Of a DNA stretch of 64,000 nucleotides, positions 1 through 20,600 are shown in pieces. The first letter of the stretch is position 1, and each line of letters begins with the position of its first letter. Source of the stretch: Lanius collurio (Eukaryota > Chordata > Aves > Passeriformes > Laniidae); the NCBI GenBank assembly GCA_020086605.1, contig JACBWW010000021.1:8345330-8409329 (forward strand), in the 5' to 3' direction. The position numbers were made by a program, and so were the translations under genes. The notes below the pieces were generated by a model that did no database searches, was not told where the DNA came from, and was given only the letters and a program-made list of their open reading frames with translations.

Positions 1-1326
1 GTCTGCCTTTGGAAATACTCCTAAAGGTAAACTGGGTAGTAGCCACCCTGAATGGATCCAACATTGCTGATAGAATGACAGCAGAGAACAGCAAAGCCTG
101 GAGCCCAGGGGTTGTGTGCAAGTTGTTGTTTTGGTGAGGATTGGGAGGGCTTTTGTACAAGGTTTATCTTTAAAAGATTTCACTGGTCTGGAAGCTCTGG
201 TATGCAATCTGTCTTTTTTTTTATAGAGACTTTAGGAAACAACGTTATCATGTGATTCCTCACATGCTCCCATAGCCTGAAATGCTGGCTTTATTAGGAG
301 CAGACTTATTAGTCAAGCAAATCTGATTTGTGATGCACTATTCTCCTCTGATTGCTGAGAAGCTTAACTGCTGGGTTGGAAAAGCAAATTGTGCTTGTAT
401 ATTACTGTTCAAAAAGCTATAAAATCTCAATACAGAGGAGATAATTTCTAGCTGCTTGACTCAGGCTTTCCCCAGAGGTTTGTGTTTGTTCATCTGGTAC
501 AAGATGCAGCTTCTGCTGGGTTGTGGAGTTGAAAGAACATCTGGAATATCAAAAGCAGCTTCTGGTAGAACAGGCCCTCTCAAAGCAAGTCAGGCTTTTT
601 TTCTGCTAGAAAAGATGACCTAATTCTTGCACTTTTGAAGATACCAATTATGCTAGGACTTGTAGTACTCTATGAGAAGCTGCTCATAAATGATAGCATC
701 TCGCATGTGAATAATCTCCCTCAGCCAGCTGTGTCCTGGGCAATCAAGAAGCTCCTGAGATGCTGCCAGTGATGGAAGCATTTTTCCCTCCAGGTCAACC
801 TTGCAGTGCTGCCCTGGGAGTTGTGTGTGTGTCTCTGTTTCTATAAGTGTTTTGGATCAATAATTTGTGGTGATAGCTGCTTAATTCTGTATGCCTGCAT
901 GGATCCAGACTTGAAACATCTTCTGTCCCTGGATGCAACTATCAATGGTTGTTTAAAAAGCTGTCCCTGGGGCAGTGCTGGCTCTTCCAGCCTCCAGCTG
1001 CTGCTCATGGTACCCCGAACTGACCTCCTGGGTCTCTCCTGAGCATGGTGGCTCCTTTCCTGAGGTGCAGTTCATTATCCAGCTTATGTCAGGATGCACA
1101 AAATATTCTGTCTGATGGTGCATGGCCACAATTCTGTTCTAACTGTATCCACATTGTCATTCCAGTTAGAAAACAGCCTGAAAACTATTGTGAAGAAGAG
1201 TAAAAAAAGGTCTTGAGTATTATAACATTTACTAGATGTTGGAAGTTTCTAGAAGCAATTCTGGAAGCTGGCTGAAGATCTTCACTTCTCTTGTGTTTCC
1301 TCTCCCCTCTGTGCCTCTCTCTCCAG
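1..1326 (+). other. SPG21 intron, left edge of window
   Basis: No exon, transposon or tandem repeat seen. The missing N-terminal coding exon of SPG21 was looked for here and not found. The remaining SPG21 introns (1489-2285, 2367-2970, 3117-3623, 3733-4172, 4281-4646, 4788-5079) are likewise unremarkable apart from short T runs. Confidence 0.7.
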
Positions 1327-1488
1327 ATAATAGTAGATGATGATGACAGTAAAGTCTGGTCACTGTATGATGCAGGACCAAGGAGCATTCGCTGCCCACT
1401 CATATTTCTCCCTCCTGTGAGTGGAACTGCAGATGTGTTTTTCCAGCAAATTCTGGCACTGACTGGATGGGGCTACAGAGTTATTGCT
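1327..1488 (+). CDS. SPG21: SPG21 exon, residues ~22-75
   Basis: 162 nt, phase 0 at both ends. Acceptor ctctccag, donor GT at 1489 (gtgagt). Encodes [19 protein letters not shown] through GWGYRVIA, the first strands of the hydrolase fold. The preceding coding exon is outside the window. Confidence 0.95.
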
Positions 1489-4400
1489 GTGAGTATTCTC
1501 AGTCCTGTGTCAAAGGTGATGTACTTGTGCTTGTTGCTCTCATTAGAGGTTGGATAATGAACTTAGTTTTGACTTAGGGAATCCACCAAAAAACTTTGTG
1601 CTAAGTTAACTACAGAGTAGTTAGCACATGGATCCAGGCTGGAATCTGCTATATGTCCACAGCAGCATTTACCCAAAACCTTGTGCATGCACAGTGTTAA
1701 CTTCTCAGCCTAGTTTTCCTCTTCTGTGTCCTGGACACAAGTACTTTTTGCCTCCATATACATCCTTGTTAGCCCTGAGGCAAAGACATGAATTAGTTCA
1801 AGGTTTCTATGTTTTCCTTAGGAATGGTGGTTTTCAGCCTATATAATAGCTGCAGATGCTATGTCACTCCTTAAATCCTACCAGCCTGCTCTTCTGGGGC
1901 TTCTCAGCTCTTGAGCTGAGCTGAAGTGGTTGATTTGTACAATACAGGAAACAGCCTGGCTTTAGGAATGCCCCTGTCTCTTGCAGCAGTTAATGATTTC
2001 TGTATCTGTTACATGGTACAAAATCGCTGAAGAACCATTCCAGCCTCCCCTCCCACTGATCCCAGAGTGAGGCAATGCTGCACTTTCCCCAGCAAACTCT
2101 TCTCTGTGGCACTTTGTGTGTTTTTGTGTAACTGAGGGGGAGGTGTTTGCACCCTCAGGCCCTGGGGACCTTGAAGAGGAACTTCACGATACGTATTGCT
2201 GTCTTGAAACCATTAATGAGAGAACTGGTACAACTTTGAAGCAGATTGATCTCAGCCAGTTTCTTCTAACTTTTTATTTTTTTAGTTGCAGTATCCAGTG
2301 TACTGGGATCACCTGGAATTCTGTGATGGATTCAGGAAACTCTTAGACCATCTTCAGCTAGATAAAGTGAGTGCTCAGAGATGGAGAAGTGGATGGATCG
2401 TTGCAATAAAAACTTGATGTTTGAAAGACTCTCATTTAAGAGCCAGTGTAAAAAATAGGATACAAAAATGCAGCCTATAAATAAAGAGGCTGTGTTGCAA
2501 TTTCTCATTTGAAACTGGTTTATTTTTGAAGGTCAATGCCCTTGGGAATTGTCATACTTGACCTAAATTCAGCTGCTCTTGCAGGTCTATAAATTTGTAT
2601 GTATTAACTTCATTTTTTTGTGAGATCCTGTGGAACTTCTCCTTCCTAACTCACATAGTACAGAACACCACAGTTGAGTCTCTTGGACTGGAATAGCTAT
2701 GCAGAACAAAGTGAAATGTTTGAGTTTTTTCTTAAGCTTGATGAACACAAAGAAATTTACTGTGAATCTGTGGGAAACATTTCCTACTGTTAGTATTCAC
2801 CACATTCATATTGCACATAAAACCAGGAGATGAATGGAACAGTGATTCTTTCAAAATATGGGTTATGAGGACAAGGTAAACTTGAATGACCTATTTTTGT
2901 AATGAAGCACTATGCTCAGAGGTCACATTTCATCATCTGGTTGTTTTTTTTTTTTTACCCCATGCATTAGGTTCACCTTTTTGGAGCTTCTCTGGGAGGC
3001 TTTCTGGCTCAAAAGTTTGCTGAATACACACACAAATCTCCCAGAGTCCAATCTCTGATCTTGTGTAATGCCTTTAGTGACACTTCTATTTTCAATCAGA
3101 CGTGGACAGCAAACAGGTAAAGAAGACTGAGACATGCAAGCAGACTCACAGCATTAATTCTTTTGCAATGAAATGTCACATTGATTAGTTGAATATGTGT
3201 CTAACCTGATTCCATCCTGGGGGAGGGAAGTGTGGGATGGAATACTTGTGACTTTTAAAGGCACACCGCAAGGAGAATGGAAATGTTAACAATTGAGAGT
3301 GTGGAATTGGACAAATTGTTCTGTGATCCTTTGTGGATGTGTGGTCAGATTTAAGAACTCTGCCTGTTGTCAAAAAAAAACTTTTAGAGCAAGTTCACCA
3401 TATTTAAAGTATGCTCTTGCCCTGTAAAACTAAAAGGTGCTCAGAGCATTTCAAGCATCAAGCTGCCAGGTTTTCCATGTCTGTGCTTTTGAAGGTTCTT
3501 CAAGGATTTCATCTGAGGTTAAAGCACAAAGTCTTTGCAAGGAAAGGGAGCATTTACAATGCAGTATCTTGATGTTGAGTCCTTGGTACTTGAAGCTATT
3601 GTTATATCTTATTTCTGTTTTAGCTTTTGGCTAATGCCTGCTTTTATGCTGAAAAAAATTGTCCTTGGGAATTTTGCATCTGGTCCTCTAGATCCTGAAA
3701 TGGCTGATGGGATTGATTTCATGGTGGACAGGGTAGGTAGCTGTGTGCTCTGGTGGTTGTGGTTTCACTGTAGCTTTACTGAATGGGAGGTTGTAGGTAT
3801 TTCTGCTGCTTTTTTCATTCACTGACCCAGGAGGGAGGAATGAGAAGTGGCTCTGTAGCAGACGTTGACTGTCACAGCCCCAGCAGTTTAACTGATACAC
3901 TGACCCTCCACCTTAGTTCTGTTTATTTGTGTAGTTCAAGAGAGGCAGTTAAGGAACTAAGGTGGAAGAGAAGAAAGTTCTGGGACAGATCTGTAGGCCA
4001 TGCTCTGGGGGCAGGAACATGGTTTAAGCATTTGTCTCATACAGAGTAATACTAAATCAGAATTATAACCTTCATCCCTTTGAAACTATCTTCTCTTTGG
4101 CTGTATTGTTAATATTGCATTAACTTCTTGCAGTGAAATATGTTGTTAATTGGTGTTTCTCTCTATTGCAAGCTGGAGAGCCTGGGCCAGAGTGAGCTGG
4201 CCTCAAGACTCACCCTGAACTGCCAGAACTCCTATGTAGAACCTCACAAAATCCGAGACATCCCTGTAACCATTATGGATGTAAGTGAATCTGAATTATT
4301 TAATTAAACAGTATTTCCTTCCCTTGTCCGTGATATTCAGTTAGCAACTTAGCAAGCATTTGCAGCATGTGCCTTCCTGTTTAGGGAAGCCTTCTGCTGA

Positions 4401-5202
4401 CTGGGCAATGCTGTGCCTCTTCAGTGCTACATTATGAATTGGATATTCTGTGCAGTAACACAGCCATATGTTTCAGAATCACAGTATTGGCTTTCTAGAT
4501 GTCGGTGCCCAGGTTTGCTTGTTTTCTGTTTCATTAACACCGTTCCACCATGAAGCTGAGGGTCTCTTCTAGAAGCAGCATGCAACCAGTCTGATGTAAC
4601 AACACACTCTGAAGTTCAGATCTCACTGCTGGGACTTGTTCTGTAGGTGTTCGACCAAAGCGCACTTTCAACTGAAGCAAAAGAAGAAATGTATAAGCTT
4701 TACCCTAATGCCAGAAGAGCTCACCTCAAAACAGGAGGCAACTTCCCCTACCTCTGCAGGAGTGCTGAGGTCAACCTATACATTCAGGTGAGTTCCTGAA
4801 TTCAATCTATGATCGTGTTTAGCCACAACAGCAGAAGGAAACTCCTGTTTGGAGCTTGCTTTGTTTAACTTCCCTGAGTCTGCGTGCTCTCTGCTGCTAT
4901 ACCAAAGGGCAGGGCTGGGAGCAGCTGTGTCCATGCTGGGCCAGCTTTGGGGGTTTTTTGTCTCTGAACTCCAGAGCCATGGTTTCACCTTCACAAAAGT
5001 TACTCAGAAAAAATGTTTCTATTTTACCAAAACACTGTGCTCCTACACCTGTTCCCATGTTATTTCCCATGCCCAACAGATCCATTTGCTGCAGTTCCAC
5101 GGTACCCGGTACGCAGCCATCGATCCCTCCATGGTCAGTGCTGAAGAGCTGGAAGTCCAAAAGATCAGCCTTCACACCAGCAACGAGCAAGAAGGGCAGT
5201 AG
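1327..5202 (+). CDS. SPG21: SPG21 (maspardin), seven of the coding exons, 5' end missing
   Basis: Joining seven exons with AG/GT borders gives 289 residues plus a stop, closely matching vertebrate maspardin (about 308 aa). Only the first ~21 residues are missing; I searched positions 1-1326 and did not find their exon, so it lies upstream of the window. Maspardin is an alpha/beta-hydrolase-fold protein of endosomes and trans-Golgi, known to bind CD4 and ALDH16A1; loss causes Mast syndrome (SPG21) in people. The nucleophile-elbow motif GASLGG is present, with Ser at about residue 109, but the family is thought to be non-catalytic. Fold landmarks include [19 protein letters not shown] at the start and [20 protein letters not shown]. 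The C-terminus after [10 protein letters not shown] differs from human and ends two residues later. No frameshift or internal stop is seen. It converges with ANKDD1A. Confidence 0.96.
2286..2366 (+). CDS. SPG21: SPG21 exon, residues ~76-102
   Basis: 81 nt, phase 0. Acceptor tttttttag, donor gtgagt. Encodes [20 protein letters not shown] then DHLQLDK, nearly identical to human maspardin. Confidence 0.95.
2971..3116 (+). CDS. SPG21: SPG21 exon with the GASLGG nucleophile elbow
   Basis: 146 nt, from phase 0 to a two-base overhang (AG). Acceptor follows a T-rich tract and ends gcattag; donor gtaaag. Encodes [20 protein letters not shown], with the G-x-S-x-G elbow, through FNQTWTAN. The split Ser codon is completed in the next exon. 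Confidence 0.95.
3624..3732 (+). CDS. SPG21: SPG21 exon, [18 protein letters not shown]
   Basis: 109 nt. It starts with the last base of the split Ser codon and continues [17 protein letters not shown] through DGIDFMVDR. Acceptor tgttttag, donor gtaggt. Confidence 0.95.
4173..4280 (+). CDS. SPG21: SPG21 exon, [17 protein letters not shown]
   Basis: 108 nt, phase 0. Acceptor ctattgcaag, donor gtaagt. Encodes [19 protein letters not shown] through [10 protein letters not shown], essentially identical to human. Confidence 0.95.
4647..4787 (+). CDS. SPG21: SPG21 exon, [20 protein letters not shown]
   Basis: 141 nt, phase 0. Acceptor ttctgtag, donor gtgagt. Encodes [20 protein letters not shown] through [11 protein letters not shown], including the conserved [11 protein letters not shown] stretch near the expected His of the fold. 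Confidence 0.95.
5080..5202 (+). CDS. SPG21: SPG21 last coding exon and stop
   Basis: 123 nt including the TAG stop at 5200-5202. Acceptor cccaacag. Encodes [20 protein letters not shown] then AEELEVQK, followed by a divergent tail ending EQEGQ. The longer open frame beginning at 4849 reads through the intron and is not real. Confidence 0.95.
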   Translation: MHLLQFHGTRYAAIDPSMVSAEELEVQKISLHTSNEQEGQ

Positions 5203-5525
5203 GCTTGGGCGTGCCAGTGAAACAGAGGCATTGGTTTGGTGGTCTTCCTGTGTACAGTCAACTGCTCCCACTCTGCCTTTTCCCTTGTGTTAGCCGATTA
5301 TCACTGTGTGATTCCAACAGGATCAACAGTCGGTGAACTACCTGTGGACAGCAACCTCCAGCAGTGTAATGGGATAGATCTGTTTAATTTTTAGTCTTTG
5401 GATTCAAGGAAGTATCTGTCTTCAGAGACTACACTTTTAAAAATAAAGACATTTTTTCTACCAAAGTCTTCACTATATCATGTTCTTAAGCAGAATGATA
5501 TTTCTTTTTATATTTTTCACTGGTC

Positions 5526-5533
5526 TGTATATA
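5526..5533 (+). promoter_or_regulatory. Pumilio-type element in SPG21 3' UTR
   Basis: TGTATATA matches the UGUANAUA Pumilio consensus and lies upstream of the distal poly(A) signals, so it would be included only in the longer transcripts. Functional use is inferred from the motif alone. Confidence 0.35.
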
Positions 5534-5671
5534 TTACCACATGCAGATTGTGTACGATAAGCTGACATATATTTTTGTTGAATATTTGATTTAAAAGATG
5601 TTTAAGTGTCGATGTTGCCATCACTTATTTGCTTCATACATTGTGTTGTAAGTTAGTTTGTTTCTATTTGA

Positions 5672-5677
5672 AATAAA
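5672..5677 (+). terminator. SPG21 poly(A) signal (distal candidate)
   Basis: AATAAA about 470 bases past the stop codon, followed by T-rich sequence. Another AATAAA follows at 5721. Confidence 0.6.
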
Positions 5678-5720
5678 GCATTTGAATTTTTAACTTTCTT
5701 GCTGCTTAAAAATGGTTTTC

Positions 5721-5726
5721 AATAAA
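5721..5726 (+). terminator. SPG21 poly(A) signal (most distal candidate)
   Basis: AATAAA followed within 30 bases by the GT-rich run gtgtctcttgttttg, a plausible downstream cleavage-factor element. Confidence 0.6.
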
Positions 5727-5968
5727 ACCTCACTTTCAGCAAGTGTCTCTTGTTTTGACTCCAAGAAAACAGCAGCTGAGCTCACTGCAGTCGTGGTTTG
5801 CCTCTACAGCCACTTCTGGAACTGAAGAAAACCACCACCAGCTGCTTGAATTCCTCTCAAGCTTTAACTATAAGGTTGTACTGGTTTTGCTCTAAGTAAG
5901 AACACTGTACTGTTTTTTTAATACATTTTACAAGCTAGAACTTGCAACTTTAAAGCATAAAATCTAGA

Positions 5969-5974
5969 TTTATT
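5969..5974 (-). terminator. ANKDD1A poly(A) signal candidate
   Basis: TTTATT on the plus strand is AATAAA on the minus strand, about 760 bases past the ANKDD1A stop. With SPG21's last signal at 5726 this leaves roughly 240 bp between the two opposing 3' ends. Confidence 0.5.
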
Positions 5975-6730
5975 GAAATACAGACATTATTTTGCCCATG
6001 AGATGCTGTAAAAAATAAATATGAAGGATTACATGACAAAGTGGTATATAAAGAAATTATCTTTGTCAGAGGCTGGGTAGATAACTAATCTCTTGAAAAG
6101 ATGGTTTGAAAAGGTTAGAGTCAGCTGTCTGATTTATAAAAAGTACACATTCATGTACATTTATAAATGGTATGTGTTAATGGTCTTCTCAAACTTTTTG
6201 TGAAGAATCAAAGCATTAAAGATCACAACCCCTAAGCTTCTAAAAGGACCAAATTGTAGCTTTGATTTTGCTTATGTTCTCCTCTTATGGTGGGAATTTA
6301 TGGACACACCTAAGACATGAGTCACAGACACATCCCACAGATAAGGGTAAGTAAAGAACATTCCTGAAAACAAAGGCTTTGCCCACATTAACTTAAAAAT
6401 TGACAATTAAAAATTTATATATAAAAATGTGCTGTAGACAAGTTACAGTAAAACTGTAATATTTCCTGATGCAGTATGACAAGTGAGGTTCACTCGCCAA
6501 ATTCTCATTACAGTACCCAGCCCGTAGGAAATTGTTGATAAAGAACTCCCTTTTGTGTAGAGGCATTTTTGACCATAAGCATTTGTTTTACCCTTGTCAT
6601 TTCCTGTCCAGAAGGATGCAGCAGTGCCAGCTGTATGTGACAAGAAGCCCTTGGGTTGCATCTGCCTTCTCTCAGCAGCAGAGCAGTGTTTCTCCTGTAG
6701 CTGCGAGACCAGCTGAGGATGCTCCTGGTG
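5969..6730 (-). other. ANKDD1A: ANKDD1A 3' UTR (inferred)
   Basis: Non-coding, AT-rich sequence between the ANKDD1A stop and its likely poly(A) signal. The small open frames here show no similarity to known proteins. The extent is inferred. Confidence 0.5.
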
Positions 6731-18477
<11,747 letters not shown>

Positions 18478-18518
18478 GTCGCGACACAGCGGGCTCAGCG
18501 CGCCTCGGAGCGGGCTGA

Positions 18519-18683
18519 GGCGCGTTCCCGCCGCCTCAGGGCAGGCTGACAGGCGCGTTCCCGCCGCCTCAGGGCGGGCTGACAGGCGCGTTCCCGCCGC
18601 CTCAGGGCGGGCTGACAGGCGCGTTCCCGCCGCCTCAGGGCGGGCTGACAGGCGCGTTCCCGCCGCCTCAAGGCGGGCTGACA
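18519..18683. repeat. 33-bp minisatellite, five copies, upstream of the ANKDD1A ATG
   Basis: Five head-to-tail 33-bp units start at 18519, 18552, 18585, 18618 and 18651. Copies 2-4 are identical; copy 1 has GGCAGG where they have GGCGGG, and copy 5 has CAAGGCGGG where they have CAGGGCGGG. Degenerate half-units flank both ends. Each unit holds TTCCCGCC (E2F-like), and copies 2-4 hold GGGCGGG (Sp1/KLF-like). Being 33 bp, the array keeps the ANKDD1A frame open. Confidence 0.95.
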
Positions 18684-18990
18684 GTCGCGTCGCCGCCTCC
18701 TCGCAGGTCACTCCGCCGCCGTAGAGCTGCTCTTTTGCTGCTCTTTAAAGCAAAATATCATCAACCAAGCCCCCTTTCCGACAAACACGATGTTTTCGGG
18801 CCGTTTGGGAAGGACTTGAGCGGGGACCTGCAGCTGCCGCCATTTCGGCCAAGTGCCGCTCTTCACCTCAGCGCGGCTCTGCTGAGTGCTGCTGCTTCGA
18901 GGTGGTGGGTGGTTTCATTTAAAATTAATGTAACTCTGTTTCCAAAGCAATTTGGGAGGAGAGGGGTTTCTAATCAGTAGGAAATACTGA

Positions 18991-19009
18991 GGGGGGGGGG
19001 GTTTTTTTT
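18991..19009. repeat. G11-T8 homopolymer junction
   Basis: Eleven G followed by eight T and CCC. It is a low-complexity tract about 500 bp upstream of the ANKDD1A ATG and likely length-variable. Confidence 0.85.
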
Positions 19010-19249
19010 CCCGCTGAAAGCAGGGCCCGGGGGTTGCTGTTTGCAGGGAATGAGGTGCTCTTGTTACCACACGTCCCTCAGCAGGTGCAGGAGGGGGCAA
19101 AAGGGCTTTTCCCTCACAGTTTTAGTGAATTCTCCAGTTTCAGCATCTGGGCTGTTTTAGTATTTTATTTTCTTCTCCATTTTGATAGTATGATAAGGAA
19201 GAAACCAGGCAGAGCTGAGGTTGGGGGGAGCATCAAATCTGTTTCTGTG

Positions 19250-19785
19250 GGTCCCCCCCAGTACTCCTCACCTGGAATCCTTCATCCAGCTCTGGAGCTC
19301 CCCAGTGTAGGAAGGACATGGAGCAGCTGGAGTGAGTCCAGAGGAGGCCACAGAAATGTTCCAAGGGTTGGAGCACCTCTGCTCTGGACCAGACTGGGAG
19401 AGCTGGGGTTGTTCAGTCTGGAGAGGAAAAGGCTCCAGGGAGACCCTAGAGACCCTTCCAGTGCCTGAAGGGGTGCCAAAAGAGCTGGAGAAGGACTTTA
19501 GACAAAGGCCTGAAAGGACAGAACAAATGGGAATGACTTCCCACTGACAGAGGGCAGGGTTAAACTGGATATTAGGAAGAAATTCTTCCTTGTGAGGATG
19601 GTGACGTCCTGGCACAGGCTGCCCAGAGAAGCTGGGGCTGCCCCATCCCTGGAAGCATCCAAGGCCAGGTTGGATGGGGCTTGGAGTGCCCTGGGATAGT
19701 AGTGGAAGGTGTGGAACTGGAATAGGCCATGGAAGGTGGTGGAACTGGAATATCCTTCCAGCTCAGACCATTCTGTGATTCTTTG
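19250..19785 (+). mobile_element. CR1 LINE, 5'-truncated 3' end
   Basis: This carries the typical avian CR1 3' region in order: tggagcagctggag, gaggccacagaaatg, ggttgttcagtctgg, a long gaagaaattcttcc block, ctggcacaggctgccc, ccccatccctggaag, and a terminal ccattctgtgattct. No reverse-transcriptase frame remains. The copy is interrupted by a short internal duplication (gtggaactggaata twice, near 19710-19755). Confidence 0.9.
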
Positions 19786-20526
19786 CTGCTGGTCTCAGGA
19801 TAGGAGAGGTGACATCAGGTTTGTATTCCCTCCGTAGACCATGGTGGCCCACAGGTGGGGGCCTTGTCAGGACTCCCTGGAGAAGTCTCTCTGTACCGCT
19901 GATTTTGGCTGTGAGCTCACTCTGATGCCTGTCACCACATGAGGGTGCCAGTGTTGTTCACCTGCAATGATTTCCTGCTCGAGCAATGAACTCCAGGGTG
20001 CAGATGGGGCTGTTCCCCGGGCTCAAGACAGTTTTGGGGTACATCTCTCTCTCAGGGATCCCTGTGTGGGTCTATGCTGCTCCTGTGAGAGAGGTGCATT
20101 TGGTGTAGTGGGAGATGGGGGGAGGCAGGCAATGTCCTGGGGGTACACAGAGATGCAGAAACCTTCTCCAAACATGTCCCTCCGTGGGCACAGCATACCA
20201 GAAATGTCTTCAGGGCAGGTAGATGGTGGTTTCCATTTCACTGAAATCCATCACCGAGGGATTCAGCAGCCAAGTGCTTGCTGATGCAGTTGGACCACCA
20301 CGGCTTGGCCTGCCCAGCTGTGAAATCGGGAGGTGGACCCTAAGCTCTTGAGCAAACACAGAATGTGTGGGGGTTTATAGATAGCTGCTGCTCTCAGATG
20401 GGGATTTGTGGATTTGTGTTTTGTTAGCCTTTTATTCAAATTGAAGTAAAAAAAAAAGATTGTCTCTCTGGTAGAAAAGTGAACATAAGGTCTGTCTGGA
20501 TAAAGGGGAAGCCCTTCTTTCGTACA

Positions 20527-20600
20527 ATAGCTTAGCGGGTGGAGCATCCTCCCCGAGGAAAGGGGAAAGCTGGGTTTGATCCTTGTTTCTGCCGGAGGGG
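20527..20600 (+). repeat. Possible tRNA-derived SINE or tRNA relic
   Basis: TAGCTTAGCGGGTGG resembles an RNA polymerase III A box. About 45 bases on, GGTTTGATCC differs from a perfect B box core (GGTTCGATCC) at one base. The following TTTCTGCC also recalls the end of tRNA-derived SINE heads such as MIR. No proper cloverleaf forms: the anticodon arm would have a three-base loop and the T stem is poor. It is therefore not a working tRNA gene. Confidence 0.35.

Larger units (their letters stand above)
5203..5745 (+). other. SPG21: SPG21 3' UTR with candidate poly(A) signals
   Basis: AATAAA hexamers occur on the plus strand at 5442-5447, 5672-5677 and 5721-5726, so at least two 3' ends are possible. 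The sequence is AT-rich after 5440. The end near 5745 is inferred from the last hexamer and has not been confirmed. Confidence 0.65.

Noticed and set aside
4849..5293. Overlapping frames of 117, 145 and 124 codons around the last SPG21 exon
   Set aside because: The first is intron read-through into the true last exon (5080-5202). The other two are out-of-frame or antisense shadows.
20527..20600. Functional tRNA gene
   Set aside because: A- and B-box-like motifs are present, but the anticodon arm has a three-base loop, the T stem is poor and no acceptor stem forms.
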